Below, one piece after another: positions 36,712 to 47,710 of a DNA stretch of 58,612 bases. The notes beneath the pieces were generated by a model. That model did no database searches. It saw nothing but the letters and a program-made list of their open reading frames with translations, and was not told where the DNA came from. Source of the DNA: Rhizobium sp. Root483D2 (GTDB lineage: Bacteria; Pseudomonadota; Alphaproteobacteria; Rhizobiales; Rhizobiaceae); NCBI RefSeq assembly GCF_001426685.1, contig NZ_LMFB01000001.1, positions 126,134 through 184,745 of the forward strand. Reading direction: 5' to 3'. Positions within the stretch are counted from its first letter, which is position 1. Every line of letters begins with the position of its first letter. The position numbers were made by a program, and so were the translations under genes.

Positions 36712-37527
36712 TCAGAACGATCGCGATCCCGCGCGCGGCCCGCCGGTCTGCGGAGGGCTCTCGCGCCCGCCCAGTTTATGGCGGAGAATATAATATATGA
36801 ACAACGGGTTTCCGAGCAGATAACGGCGCCACAGCCGGCGGGGTTCATGGACCAGCCGGTGCAGCCATTCCAGGCGCAGGCGCCGCACGGTAGAAGACGC
36901 GCGCGGCACTTCCTCGGCCATGAAATCGAAGAGAGCGCCGACGCTGATCACCAGCCTGGCGTGGCCGGGACCGACATGGCGGTCGATCCATTTTTCCTGC
37001 TTCGGACTGCCCATGGCGATCAACAGGATATCCGGCTTCACGGCGCGAACTCTGGCCATGACTTCATCGGACTGCGCCGCGTCGAAGAAGCCGTCGGAAA
37101 CGGCAATGAACTCGTGCCATGGCGCATGTTTCTGAAAATTCTCGGCAGCACGCTTGAGCACGTCCGCGCGGGCGCCAACCATGGCGATGCGCTTGGGTAC
37201 CGTCATGTAGGTCATCAATGCCGGCACGAAATCGGTGCCGTTCAGGTTGGCCGGAAAGGTCTTGCCGTGAAACAGCCAGGAGGCGAGATCGATGCCGTGG
37301 CCGTCGGGCAGGACGATGTGACGGCTGAGCACGGCCCGGTATTCCGGATCATGCATCATCAGGTTGGAATTATGGGCGTTGAGGAACGATATCACCGTCT
37401 GCCCGATCGGCAGCGAGGCGACTTCGTCGGCGAAGGCGAAGGCATCGGCCCAGCCGAAATCGCAGATCGGCATGTCGAGGATCATGCGCTGCGAGGCAAC
37501 GATCGATGTGCCCGGGAAAACGTTCAT
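36712..37527 (-). CDS. WecG/TagA/CpsF-family glycosyltransferase
   Basis: This 271-residue GT26-family transferase adds the second sugar to a lipid-linked primer at the inner face of the inner membrane. Motifs are FLNAHNSNLMM near residue 47, LPDGHGIDLAS near 72, NGTDFVPAL near 94, and GSPKQEKWIDRH near 167. The C-terminal basic-hydrophobic tail (RLWRRYLLGNPLFIYYIL) is what WecG-type enzymes use to touch the membrane. The ATG at 37527 (GGGGGGA upstream) overlaps the GT4 gene by four bases. HfsJ of holdfast pathways belongs to this family. Confidence 0.88.
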   Translation of the reverse strand: MNVFPGTSIVASQRMILDMPICDFGWADAFAFADEVASLPIGQTVISFLNAHNSNLMMHDPEYRAVLSRHIVLPDGHGIDLASWLFHGKTFPANLNGTDFVPALMTYMTVPKRIAMVGARADVLKRAAENFQKHAPWHEFIAVSDGFFDAAQSDEVMARVRAVKPDILLIAMGSPKQEKWIDRHVGPGHARLVISVGALFDFMAEEVPRASSTVRRLRLEWLHRLVHEPRRLWRRYLLGNPLFIYYILRHKLGGRESPPQTGGPRAGSRSF

Positions 37528-38801
37528 CGGGATTGTCCCCCCTCGTGCGCGGCAAGGCTGTAGGATGTGCTGAGCCCATTGCTTGTCCGCGCCCAAGCGT
37601 CGTCCCTTGGAAACGCGAAGTCGAAGGCGGTCATGGGATTTCCGAAACGGGAGAGGCCTTCCTGAAGCGTCTCCAGCAGCTTGGTTTTCTGTGCCTGGTG
37701 AAAGACCGATCCCGACAGACGCTGACGGTCTCCCGCCCGCACTTGCGCGACCTTTTCGATCAACAGCTTTGCAAATTCGGCGGGGTCGTCGCTGACAGCA
37801 CAATTGCCGGGAAGCGCGCCGATGCCGCGCAGGGATGCGCGTGTCGCAACACAGGGCATGCCGAGTTCAAAGGTCTCGATGGTCTTCAACTGCACACCAG
37901 TGCCGCCACGGCTGATCAGCGGCAAGACGGCGCCGGACTGGACGAAGGCGCGGGCATCAGCGACGCGGCCGAGCAGGCGCACGCCGGGATGGACGATCTC
38001 AGGCGCGTCTGGCAACTGACCGGCGATGGCGATCGACATATCGGAGGGCAAAAGCGGCACGACCTTTGACAGAAACCAGTCGAGGCCGGTCCGGTTGGAC
38101 TTCCAGCTCCAGGTTCCAATCAGGGAGAGATCATATTGCGGCGGATTTTCCGGGCTACGCTCATCAAGGTCCCACCGCGTGACGAGCGGCAGGACGGTGG
38201 CGCGGCTGGACACCGCATGGCCAAAGCCGAGGCGATCGGCCTCCGCAAAGGTCCAGACCGCCGAGGCGCCCCGTGTCAATGTCCGCTCCAGCCGTGCGAG
38301 ATGATCCGCTTCGCGGGTAAACAGCCAACGCTCCACCAAGCCGGACGCAGTGACGGCGTTTTCACGCGCCGAACCGGCTTCGACATTGTGCGCGATATAG
38401 ATCGTCTCATATTTCTGGAAGGCGGCGGCAAAGGCACCGGGCAGTTGCACGGAGTTGAGAATGATGCCGTCGAACGGCTGCAGGCGCTGCAAAAGCGCCT
38501 CCACATGCTGGCGGCTGACCTCCAGCATTTTTGCCGATGACAGCGTGGTGCGGTGCAGACAGGCTTTTGCCAGCCAGCGCAGCTTGGCGGCGGTGCCGAC
38601 CTTCGCATTGGTGACTTCGAGTTCGCCGAGAAGATGGACGTCGCTGCCGCAGGCGGGCGTTTGTCCCGGCTGCAGGTAGCCGATCACGCTGACCGTGTGG
38701 CCAAGGGCGCGAAGGCCGTCGAAGACGGCGCGATTGGCGATGTCAAAACCCGATGAAGGATTTTCGACCGGCACCAGCGATGAAACGAAAACCAGATGCA
38801 T
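37524..38801 (-). CDS. GT4-family glycosyltransferase
   Basis: This 425-residue GT-B-fold transferase has an N-terminal acceptor domain (FVSSLVPVENPSSGFDIANRAV at the start) and an HNVEAGS segment near residue 140. The C-terminal nucleotide-sugar domain shows GTWSWKSNRTGLDWFL near 232 and the typical GGTGVQLKTIETFELGMPCVAT near 300-320. It is the first gene of a three-gene minus-strand unit and overlaps the WecG-type gene by four bases. The sugar donor cannot be named. Confidence 0.85.
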   Translation of the reverse strand: MHLVFVSSLVPVENPSSGFDIANRAVFDGLRALGHTVSVIGYLQPGQTPACGSDVHLLGELEVTNAKVGTAAKLRWLAKACLHRTTLSSAKMLEVSRQHVEALLQRLQPFDGIILNSVQLPGAFAAAFQKYETIYIAHNVEAGSARENAVTASGLVERWLFTREADHLARLERTLTRGASAVWTFAEADRLGFGHAVSSRATVLPLVTRWDLDERSPENPPQYDLSLIGTWSWKSNRTGLDWFLSKVVPLLPSDMSIAIAGQLPDAPEIVHPGVRLLGRVADARAFVQSGAVLPLISRGGTGVQLKTIETFELGMPCVATRASLRGIGALPGNCAVSDDPAEFAKLLIEKVAQVRAGDRQRLSGSVFHQAQKTKLLETLQEGLSRFGNPMTAFDFAFPRDDAWARTSNGLSTSYSLAAHEGGQSR

Positions 38802-38960
38802 GCCGCCACGCGAGACTTGAGAACAACTGCGCGGACTGTAGCAACACGGCGTGAAATCAGCTTTAAACCATTCATTCGAAAGCGAATTCGGAAATTCAGC
38901 ATCTGTTTAGGAAGATTTGCTTTAGTGCGTTGAGATTCCCGCCTTCAACACGGTACCGCC

Positions 38961-39950
38961 ATGACCCCGCCTGCCCAGGATGTGACTGTGTTTTACCGGA
39001 CGGCGGTCGACAGCAATGACACTATCGAGCTGGTGGTGACACTGCCGACGTTCCGGCGTCCCGAACATCTGCTGAAAACTCTCAAAACCGTTATTTCTCA
39101 GGCCCCCGGATGTCCCTTTGCCATCGTGGTGATGGAGAATGACGCGGACGGACTGGAGGGGGCGAAGGCTGCAAAAATGTTCTTTGCCGACCACCGGGTC
39201 AACGCCCTGGTGGTGATCGCGCATCAGCGCGGCAATTGCCATGCCTACAATGCCGGCTGGTCGATGGCGCTTTCTGCCTATCCCGGTCTGCAGGCCATCG
39301 CTGTCATCGACGATGACGAGCTGGCAGCCCCGGATTGGCTCGACAATCTCGTTTCGGTACACCGGCAGACGCGGGCGGACCTGATCGGGGGGCCGCAGCT
39401 GCCCGATTTCGAGGACAAGGCCCGTAATGACCGCAAGCGGCACCCGGTCTTCCTGCCCCATTATGATGCGACGGGTCCGGTCCCCATTCTCTACTCGTCC
39501 GGCAATGTGCTGATCACGCGCCATGTGCTCGATGCGATGCCGAGGCCGTTCCTCGATCCGCTGTTCAACTTCATCGGCGGGGGCGACAGCGACTTTTATC
39601 GCCGCTGCAAGGAAAACGGGTTTTCCTTTGCCTGGGCAGCGCAGGCCTGGGTGGCCGAAACCATTCCAGCACGGCGCACGCAATTGTCATGGATCCGGTC
39701 GCGCAGCCTGCGCAACGGGGCGATTTCCGCCCTGCTCGAGCACCGCGCCGCGCCAGGCTTTGCCGGGCGCGTGAAGACGATTGCCAAATCGCTCGCTCTC
39801 CTGGCGGCCTCGCCGTTTCGCGGCATTTCGCTGTGGAGATCGTCCGGCCTGCCAGCGGCCGGCCTCTATCATTTCTATGTGGCGTGCGGGCGGCTGATGA
39901 TGGAATTCGGCTTCGTCAACGAGCAGTATCGCAACCCCGAGAAAAACTGA
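38961..39950 (+). CDS. GT2-family glycosyltransferase
   Basis: This 329-residue GT-A-fold inverting transferase starts with VVTLPTFRRPEHLLKTLKTV near residues 24-43. The metal-binding DxD is in AVIDDDELAAPDW near 113-125, and the acceptor/base motif is GGGDSDFYRRCKENG near 205-220. The C-terminal 80 residues carry basic and hydrophobic stretches that may touch the membrane. It diverges from the GT4 gene across 159 bases and converges with motF. HfsL of holdfast synthesis is the same general type. Confidence 0.85.
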   Translation: MTPPAQDVTVFYRTAVDSNDTIELVVTLPTFRRPEHLLKTLKTVISQAPGCPFAIVVMENDADGLEGAKAAKMFFADHRVNALVVIAHQRGNCHAYNAGWSMALSAYPGLQAIAVIDDDELAAPDWLDNLVSVHRQTRADLIGGPQLPDFEDKARNDRKRHPVFLPHYDATGPVPILYSSGNVLITRHVLDAMPRPFLDPLFNFIGGGDSDFYRRCKENGFSFAWAAQAWVAETIPARRTQLSWIRSRSLRNGAISALLEHRAAPGFAGRVKTIAKSLALLAASPFRGISLWRSSGLPAAGLYHFYVACGRLMMEFGFVNEQYRNPEKN

Positions 39951-39987
39951 GCCGCACGCGCCTCATCCCAGGGAACGATCCCCGGTA

Positions 39988-40557
39988 TCAATGGCCGGCG
40001 GCTGCGGCCCGCTTTTCGCTTTCGGGCATCTGGTCGCTGGCAGTATCGCCATTCTTGTCGACGATCGGCACCGGCTTGCGCTGCTTCTCATTGGCCGAAT
40101 TGGCGATCCGCGCCACGTCGGTCTTTGAGAGATATTCGAGCTGCTCGACCAGGACCTGGAAAATCACCTCGTCGCGCAGCTGCTTGTTGAGCTGATCCTT
40201 GACGATGGTCTTGAAGCTGGCGAGATCGAAATTGCTGGTATCGGCGACATTGATCAGTTTCTGGCCAACCAGGATGTCGAACAGGGCGTTCGTCACCGAT
40301 TCCTTGAACGGCACGTCCATGGCCTTGGCTTTCGCCTTATCGACCGAGAAGGACAATTTGGTGAGGAAATAACCCTGCACCGCACCATCGGTGATCACCG
40401 GCACGGTGATCAGCTCGCCGGGTATATATTCCTGCAATGCGCGGCGTTCAGCCTCCGCATCCGTTTCCACCGGGGCCGACGCATGCTGGATCGAAAAATA
40501 GACGGACCCGAGCGATACGGCGCAAATCCACACACCGGTGAAAACAAGCTTCAGCAT
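39988..40557 (-). CDS. motF: FliL paralogue MotF-like protein
   Basis: This 189-residue protein has one N-terminal membrane helix (LVFTGVWICAVSLGSVYFSI) and a periplasmic domain with a FliL-like order. A strand GYFLTKLSFSVDK is followed by helices (ESVTNALFDILV; FDLASFKTIVKDQLNKQL) and a strand (EVIFQVLVEQLEYL). In Sinorhizobium a FliL paralogue named MotF at the end of the fliR-distal operon modulates the flagellar stator; position and layout agree. It overlaps the preceding FlgN-like stop by one base. Naming rests on recalled synteny. Confidence 0.65.
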   Translation of the reverse strand: MLKLVFTGVWICAVSLGSVYFSIQHASAPVETDAEAERRALQEYIPGELITVPVITDGAVQGYFLTKLSFSVDKAKAKAMDVPFKESVTNALFDILVGQKLINVADTSNFDLASFKTIVKDQLNKQLRDEVIFQVLVEQLEYLSKTDVARIANSANEKQRKPVPIVDKNGDTASDQMPESEKRAAAAGH

Positions 40558-40928
40558 CAGAAATCGCCGTAGCGGAACTGCTGTTCGGTGTAGATGCCAT
40601 CCGCATCGGCGTCCTGCACGGCCGCCTTCAACAGATCGACCACCGACCGGCAGGCTTCCATATGGGCGTTGACCTTCTGCGAATTGGTCATCAGCTTGGT
40701 CTTGATGTGCCGGGTCTGCGATACGAATGCCGGCGAAATCTCGTCCGGCGACGCGTCGCGATGGATCATCGTCAGCTCATAGAGGCAACGGCTCTTGCGG
40801 GCGTTCGAGGTTTTCAGGTCGAAACTCGGATCGACACCGATCCGGGTATTCTCGTTGTCGAGGATCATTTCGAGACGTCCCAGCACATTCTGGATACGCA
40901 CGTCGCTCGATGCTGCAACTTCCATCAT
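40557..40928 (-). CDS. FlgN-like flagellar protein
   Basis: This 123-residue soluble, mostly helical protein is without signal peptide. Its helical first part (IQNVLGRLEMILDNENTRIG) and mid-helix (TRHIKTKLMTNSQKVNAHMEACRSVVDLLKAAV) fit a FlgN-type export chaperone for hook-junction proteins, but there is no decisive motif. Double ATG codons (40928, 40925) follow GGGAG. It overlaps motF by one base and follows flgJ by 96 bases, so it is part of the flagellar unit. Confidence 0.5.
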   Translation of the reverse strand: MMEVAASSDVRIQNVLGRLEMILDNENTRIGVDPSFDLKTSNARKSRCLYELTMIHRDASPDEISPAFVSQTRHIKTKLMTNSQKVNAHMEACRSVVDLLKAAVQDADADGIYTEQQFRYGDF

Positions 40929-41024
40929 TCGGCTCCCATTGACGCCTTGACCACGCGGGGTCCAAGCCCTTGGCGTGATCTGTGCGCGAAATTTCTATCT
41001 GAGACCGGTCCGGCCGGCCTATCG

Positions 41025-41588
41025 TCAGGCCTGATCGTTACCGTCTGGCGTTGCCCCGAACTTGGCGACGGCCTTGCGCTCGTATTCCTGCACCATGCTC
41101 AGCGCGACATTGCTGCTATTGCCGTCGAGCGACGCGCTGACGCGGTTGGGGCCCTCCCCGACGATGCGGTCGGTGACCATGCGCTCGGCAATGCCGACGC
41201 CGTCGCCCTGCGCCATGACGTTGCCGATCTGCTCGGCCATCATGCTCTTCCACATGTCGCCGGCCGTGCCCTTGCCGTAGACCTCTTCGCTTTCCGACGG
41301 CAGCATCGACTTGACGAAATTCTGCAGCACCATCGCTTCGAACTTGCGGTAGCTTTCCGGGATCTTCTTGGCCTCGGCCCTGTTGGTGATATCGCCAAGG
41401 CTGTTGGTCGGGCTGTCCTGGTTGAGAACTGCGACCGTGTTGGCAAAACCGTTTCCGTTTTCTGCAAGGCTCGTCGCCTGGAATGCGGCACGGTTGGCTT
41501 TCAGCCGCGACTGCGCTTCCTGCACCTGCGCCGGATCGGCGGCGCGCACGACATCCAGCACCAGGTCGCTTGGGGGAGAAATGGCCAT
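41025..41588 (-). CDS. flgJ: FlgJ-type rod-binding protein
   Basis: This 187-residue protein carries only the rod-binding N-terminal half of FlgJ. The core (YRKFEAMVLQNFVKSMLP near residue 80 and YGKGTAGDMWKSMMAEQIGNVMA near 103-125) is clear. No muramidase domain is fused. In this window a separate lytic transglycosylase between fliK and rem may supply that activity. FlgJ caps the growing rod in the periplasm. Confidence 0.8.
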   Translation of the reverse strand: MAISPPSDLVLDVVRAADPAQVQEAQSRLKANRAAFQATSLAENGNGFANTVAVLNQDSPTNSLGDITNRAEAKKIPESYRKFEAMVLQNFVKSMLPSESEEVYGKGTAGDMWKSMMAEQIGNVMAQGDGVGIAERMVTDRIVGEGPNRVSASLDGNSSNVALSMVQEYERKAVAKFGATPDGNDQA

Positions 41589-41707
41589 GCGGTGTCCTCT
41601 CGGTCACGAAGTCACTGCGGCGCCTTTGCCAGCGCCAGCGATAACTCCATAAAATCAGCATTTTAGCGAGCGGCTCAGTCACAACTGGCGACCGTTCCTG
41701 ACCGGTA

Positions 41708-42121
41708 CTATGACCGGCCAACCTTACCGGAAGCTGGTGATCCGCTCATCACATGCTGATCGACGAGATCGTAGATGGCATCGTCGGCTTCCGTGCGGTC
41801 TTCGAGAACGCGGGCGTCCTTCATGTTTTCCGCCAGCCGGTCGCCTTTTGCCCGTTCCTTCAGAACACGGGCCTCGTGCCCCAGCTGAATATCCAGAAGC
41901 ATCTGGTCCTTCATGGCAAGGCGGCCAAGCTGCGAAGCGTAATGCCCGGAAAACATCGCATGCAAAGGGCTCGCCGACCCCATCGCGTCCACCACCACAT
42001 CGATGGTTTCGGCGAGATCGCGGCGCTGTCTGGAGGTTTCGGCCAGCTCGTTTTCCGCCATCTGTTCCAGATGCCGCTGAACGGCCACGAGGCGCTTGAG
42101 CTTTTCCGACCGGCTTTTCAT
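41708..42121 (-). CDS. FliJ-like flagellar coiled-coil protein
   Basis: This 137-residue highly charged, helical protein (KSRSEKLKRLVAVQRHLEQMAENELAETSRQRRDLAET at the start) has long coiled-coil potential, as in FliJ, the stalk of the flagellar ATPase. It lies four bases after fliR in the export-gene run. Sequence identity to classical FliJ cannot be judged by eye, so the call rests on length, coiled coil and context. Confidence 0.6.
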   Translation of the reverse strand: MKSRSEKLKRLVAVQRHLEQMAENELAETSRQRRDLAETIDVVVDAMGSASPLHAMFSGHYASQLGRLAMKDQMLLDIQLGHEARVLKERAKGDRLAENMKDARVLEDRTEADDAIYDLVDQHVMSGSPASGKVGRS

Positions 42122-42125
42122 CGGC

Positions 42126-42878
42126 CTAGATCCCTTGCATCATCGGGCCGAAACCATCGGCAAACAGTTTCAGCATGGCGGCGATGCCGAGATAGAGCAG
42201 GAACATGCCGCCCATGATCAGATAGGGCAGGGAGATGAAGTAAAGCGGCATTTGCGGCGCCAGCTTGTTGACCATGCCGATCGCGACGTTGAACAGCAGC
42301 CCATAAATGATGAAGGGGCTCGCCAGCCGCAGCATGATGTAGAACGTGGTCTCCAGCGCATTGGTCAGCGTGATCAGCACGCCCTGCGGATCAAAGCCGA
42401 CGCCGAGCGGCATCACCTTGTAGGAATCGACGAGGCTCGACAGGATGACGTGATGGAAATCCAGCATGAACAGGATCATCAGGCCGGCAAAGCTGATCAG
42501 GTTGGTCAGCTGGTTTTCGGCAGTGTCTTCCAGAACGTCATTGGCGGGCGGGGCATTGAAGCCGATCATCATGGTGATCACGGTGCCGGTGAACTGCAGC
42601 CCCAGCACATAATAGCGCGCGATCAGGCCGATGACGCCGCCGATGACGGTCTCGGTGGCGACAATGTAGATATAGGTATGGCCCTTGCCGGAAATCTGCG
42701 GGTAGATCTCGTTCCACATGATCGGCAGGATCGCCATCGAGATTGCCACGGCAACGAAGAGGCGGATCTGGACCGAGACGCGGGCCGTGGAAAATCCGGG
42801 CATGACCATGATGCAGGCGCCGATCCGGCAGAATGCGGCAAAGAGCGCCAGCACTGTGCCTTCCGGATCGGTGATCAT
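42126..42878 (-). CDS. fliR: Flagellar export protein FliR
   Basis: This 250-residue inner-membrane part of the flagellar type III export gate has about six hydrophobic segments. The conserved N-terminal [22 protein letters not shown] stretch is at residues 18-39. It overlaps flhA by four bases and is followed by the FliJ-like gene. Confidence 0.93.
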   Translation of the reverse strand: MITDPEGTVLALFAAFCRIGACIMVMPGFSTARVSVQIRLFVAVAISMAILPIMWNEIYPQISGKGHTYIYIVATETVIGGVIGLIARYYVLGLQFTGTVITMMIGFNAPPANDVLEDTAENQLTNLISFAGLMILFMLDFHHVILSSLVDSYKVMPLGVGFDPQGVLITLTNALETTFYIMLRLASPFIIYGLLFNVAIGMVNKLAPQMPLYFISLPYLIMGGMFLLYLGIAAMLKLFADGFGPMMQGI

Positions 42879-44962
42879 GAAATCGAGCCGATGATCTTTA
42901 TCTCGAGGCCCTTGGCGAGCTCGACATGCGAGAGAACCGGCAATGTTGCAAAAAGACGCTCGATGATCATGCGCACATAAGAGCGGGATTCGGGCGAACT
43001 TACCAGTACGAACGGCATGCCGCGATCGAGATGTTCACGGATAACCTTGGTCGCCTGCTCGCTGAACTCCTCCAGATGGCGCGGATCGATGTCGAATTCG
43101 ACGATATCGCCCTTCGCATCACGCTTCAGCGCCTGATGGAAGACCATGTCCCATTTGCTGCCGAGTCGCAGGACGCGCAATGTCCCGTTGTCGGCGAGAT
43201 CGCCGCAGAGCTGCTGCGACATGCGCACGCGCACATGCTCGACGATCTGCTCGGTCTTCCTGACATGCGGCGCGAGTTCGGCGACCGCTTCGAGGATCAG
43301 ATGCAGGTTGCGGATCGAGACGCGTTCGGCAAGCAGCAGCTTCAGCACGGCCTGCAGGCCCGAATAGGACATATGCGAGGTGCAGATTTCGTCGGCCAGC
43401 TTGCGGTATTCCGGGTCGAGCCGTTCGATCAGGATCTTGACGTCCTTGTAGGACAAAAGCTGCGGCAGGTTGTTGCGGATCACTTCCGACAGATGCGTCA
43501 GCACCACCGAAACATTGTCGATGGGATGGAACCCCTCGCGCTTCAGGTCCTCGGTGAAGGTCTCCAGGATCGACACGGCAGGCATGCCGAAGGCGGGTTC
43601 GCGGATATCGTCGCCGGGAACGCTCGGCTTGCGGCCGCCGCCGGTGACAACGATGACTTCGCCGACGCGCACCGTGTTCGAGGCGATCGTCGTGCCATGG
43701 ATGCGGACATGATAGGCCTTGTCGGGAATGCTGATATCGTCGGAAACCTTGATTTCCGGAACGATGAGCCCGTATTGCCCGGCGAACTTGCGGCGCATCT
43801 TGCCGACGCGGAAGGCCAGTTCCTGGTGTGCCCCAAGCAGGCGGGTGGAGACCTGCTTGCCGAGCAGCAATTCGATCTCGGCCGTCTTCAGGACCGACTT
43901 GACCGAGTCCTTTTCGCTGTCGGTCTTCAGCTGAGCCGTCTGCTGGTCCTGGTCACGCTTCAGCTTGTTGGCGGCTGCGATCTGACGCGGGATCACCCAG
44001 CTGAGGAAGGCCATGCCGCCGCCCAGCACCGCAAACGGCAGGAACGGCAGGCCCGGCATCAGGGCCAGCATGATGATGAGGCCGGAGGCGACCATCAGAG
44101 CGCGCGGGTAACCGCCGAGCTGGTTGATGACGGCCTGATCGGTGGAACCGGACGTGCCGCCGCGCGAGACGAGCAGGCCTGCGGCGAGCGAGACGATCAG
44201 GGCCGGGATCTGGGACACCAGGCCATCGCCCACAGACAGTTTGACGAAGACGTCGGCGGCTTCGCCGATCGACATGTCGTGGCGAACGTAACCGATGATG
44301 ATGCCGCCGAAGACGTTGATGGCGGTGATCAGGAGGCCGGCGATGGCATCGCCGCGCACGAACTTCGACGCACCGTCCATCGAGCCGTAGAAGGAGCTCT
44401 CCTCTTCCAGCTCGCGGCGGCGGCGCTGCGCCTCCTTCTCGTCGATCAGGCCGGCCGAAAGGTCGGCGTCGATCGACATCTGCTTGCCGGGAATGGCATC
44501 GAGGGTGAAGCGCGCGCCGACTTCGGCGATACGCGTCGCACCCTTGGTGATGACGATGAAGTTCACGGTGATCAGGATCAAAAAGACGATCAGGCCGATG
44601 ACGAAGTCGCCGCCCATGACCAGATCGGCAAAGCCTGCGATGACGCCACCCGCCGCATCATGACCTTGATGACCGTGCGAAAGGATGACGCGGGTTGTCG
44701 CAATGTTCAGCGCCAGCCGGGTCATGGTGGAAATCAGAAGGATGACCGGAAAGGACGAGAAATCCAGCGGTTTCTGGATCCACAGCGACACCATCAGGAT
44801 CAGCACGGAAAAGGCGATGGAAAAAGCCAGCCCGATGTCGATCAGAAAGGGCGGGATCGGCAGAAACAGGATCGACAGGATCGCGACGATGCCGAGCGCG
44901 AAGCCGATATCCCGGCCTTTGGGCGCGACTTTCGGGATGATCAGAGCAGGAGGTTGTGCCAT
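42875..44962 (-). CDS. flhA: Flagellar export protein FlhA
   Basis: This 695-residue export-gate protein has eight membrane helices in the first 330 residues. The family-wide FHIPEP-type region is present ([13 protein letters not shown] near residues 72-84; [12 protein letters not shown] near 99). The large cytoplasmic domain that docks chaperone-substrate complexes follows. The ATG at 44962 (start [10 protein letters not shown]) is preferred, since this start gives the usual FlhA length. An in-frame ATG at 44998 would add 12 residues. A 162-base gap without visible features lies before it. Confidence 0.96.
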   Translation of the reverse strand: MAQPPALIIPKVAPKGRDIGFALGIVAILSILFLPIPPFLIDIGLAFSIAFSVLILMVSLWIQKPLDFSSFPVILLISTMTRLALNIATTRVILSHGHQGHDAAGGVIAGFADLVMGGDFVIGLIVFLILITVNFIVITKGATRIAEVGARFTLDAIPGKQMSIDADLSAGLIDEKEAQRRRRELEEESSFYGSMDGASKFVRGDAIAGLLITAINVFGGIIIGYVRHDMSIGEAADVFVKLSVGDGLVSQIPALIVSLAAGLLVSRGGTSGSTDQAVINQLGGYPRALMVASGLIIMLALMPGLPFLPFAVLGGGMAFLSWVIPRQIAAANKLKRDQDQQTAQLKTDSEKDSVKSVLKTAEIELLLGKQVSTRLLGAHQELAFRVGKMRRKFAGQYGLIVPEIKVSDDISIPDKAYHVRIHGTTIASNTVRVGEVIVVTGGGRKPSVPGDDIREPAFGMPAVSILETFTEDLKREGFHPIDNVSVVLTHLSEVIRNNLPQLLSYKDVKILIERLDPEYRKLADEICTSHMSYSGLQAVLKLLLAERVSIRNLHLILEAVAELAPHVRKTEQIVEHVRVRMSQQLCGDLADNGTLRVLRLGSKWDMVFHQALKRDAKGDIVEFDIDPRHLEEFSEQATKVIREHLDRGMPFVLVSSPESRSYVRMIIERLFATLPVLSHVELAKGLEIKIIGSIS

Positions 44963-45124
44963 CGGAAATTCCGTCTCTTCATGAGAGGCGGACAGCATTC
45001 ATACCTGCTGCCCATACTAGGCAGCAGATTTAAAGTACCAAACTTGCGCGAGGGTGGCATCGATGCGGGAAAGACAAGCAAACGCACTTTGCAAAGCGGC
45101 CGCCCGATGTGGCGCCTGCCCGGC

Positions 45125-45391
45125 TCAAAAGCCGGTTTGAATGCGGGAAAAGACGAGATCGGTGAAGATGGAAATCTGCGCGCCGACAAAGGAGGCAGAC
45201 AGGGCAACGGTCACCAGCACAGCGAGAATTTTCGGCACGAAGGTCAGGGTCATTTCCTGAACCTGGGTCAACGCCTGGATGAAGGCGATGACGACGCCGA
45301 CGACCATGGCGGCGACGACGGCGGGGCCGGAAGCGACGACCACTGTCCAGATCGCCGCCTGCACGATATCGAGGGCATCCGCCTCATTCAT
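45125..45391 (-). CDS. fliQ: Flagellar export protein FliQ
   Basis: This 88-residue two-helix membrane protein of the export gate shows the usual AFIQALTQVQEMTLTFVPKI loop between the helices. It starts six bases after flgD and precedes flhA. Confidence 0.93.
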   Translation of the reverse strand: MNEADALDIVQAAIWTVVVASGPAVVAAMVVGVVIAFIQALTQVQEMTLTFVPKILAVLVTVALSASFVGAQISIFTDLVFSRIQTGF

Positions 45392-45397
45392 TGGCTA

Positions 45398-46595
<1,198 letters not shown>

Positions 46596-46632
46596 TCAGA
46601 CATCCTTCATGTTTGTCCTGGTCCTCACCGCA

Positions 46633-47706
46633 TCAGAGGAAATTAATCAAACTCAACTGCTGGAGCCGCGAGGTCAGCGTGTAGGAGGTCTCAAGCTGCG
46701 TCTGCAGGGTCTTCAGCATGGTGGACGCCGCGAAGGTATCGATACCTTCGAGATCCAGCTGGTGGGCCTTGACGATCTTGGTCTGCGCCTCGATCGATGT
46801 ATTGGCCTTCTTGACGCGTTCCTGCGACAGGCCGAGATTGCTCTGCATGCTGATGAGGCCGGTCACGGCTTCGCCCATATAGCTCACGGCCTTGTCGGTC
46901 ACCACGCCACGCACCTCGTCGCTCAGGCCAACGCTCAGGAGTTCCGTGGAGATCATGCTGGCGAGCGCGAATTTGCGTGCGCCTTCGGCATTGAGATTTG
47001 CCGAGCTTTGAATGACTTCGTTGGCGCTGATGCGGCTTGTCATGTTCTGGCTTGATGCATCCGACCAATCCGCCCATTTCGACCCCGCAACCGAGGGGTC
47101 CGCGTACATCGGTGCCAGCTTGTTGTCGATGAAATCGGTCATCTGCGCCTTGGTGAACTGGCTGACGGATGTCAGCGGCGGCACCTGGGCAGGCTGGGAT
47201 GAAATGAACGACGACAGGGCGGCATTGTAGGAGGCCTTGGCGTCCGATGTTTCCGAGTATTCGGTGAACGGCTGCACATCGGTGTTGATGCCGGAAAACA
47301 GATATTCGCCATTCAGCGACGTGTTGGCCGCCGACGTGAACGTCGTCATCGCTGCCGTATTCTGGTCCTGCGCGATCTTCAAGAGGTCTGCGGTGCTGTT
47401 GTCGCGGAAGGCCATCAGCGAGGTCAGCGACTTCTGCGCCGCATCCTGCATGGTCTTCAAGGCTTCCTGCGAACCGGCAAGCCTTTGCGTGACGATGGAA
47501 TTGGTGCTTTTCAACGTCGACAGCCGGTCGAGCTGCGAGGTGATATTGACGGACTTGGACGTCGATGCCCCGAGCGCCAGGCCATAATCCGCATGAACGC
47601 CGGTCGAGACCTCATCGTTCAGCTTCATCATTTCGACCTGACCCTTTTGAATGGTCAGGCGCATGGCGTTTTGCACGGCCAGATTGGAAACGAAAGACGT
47701 TTTCAT
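46633..47706 (-). CDS. flgL: Hook-filament junction protein FlgL
   Basis: This 357-residue secreted protein has flagellin-like helical ends (NAMRLTIQKGQVEMMKLNDEVSTG near residues 14-37; C-terminal helix from about 290 to the LQQLSLINFL end). It forms the junction ring between FlgK and the filament. It starts four bases after flgK. The variable middle lacks recognisable extra domains. Confidence 0.92.
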   Translation of the reverse strand: MKTSFVSNLAVQNAMRLTIQKGQVEMMKLNDEVSTGVHADYGLALGASTSKSVNITSQLDRLSTLKSTNSIVTQRLAGSQEALKTMQDAAQKSLTSLMAFRDNSTADLLKIAQDQNTAAMTTFTSAANTSLNGEYLFSGINTDVQPFTEYSETSDAKASYNAALSSFISSQPAQVPPLTSVSQFTKAQMTDFIDNKLAPMYADPSVAGSKWADWSDASSQNMTSRISANEVIQSSANLNAEGARKFALASMISTELLSVGLSDEVRGVVTDKAVSYMGEAVTGLISMQSNLGLSQERVKKANTSIEAQTKIVKAHQLDLEGIDTFAASTMLKTLQTQLETSYTLTSRLQQLSLINFL

Positions 47707-47710
47707 GAAT

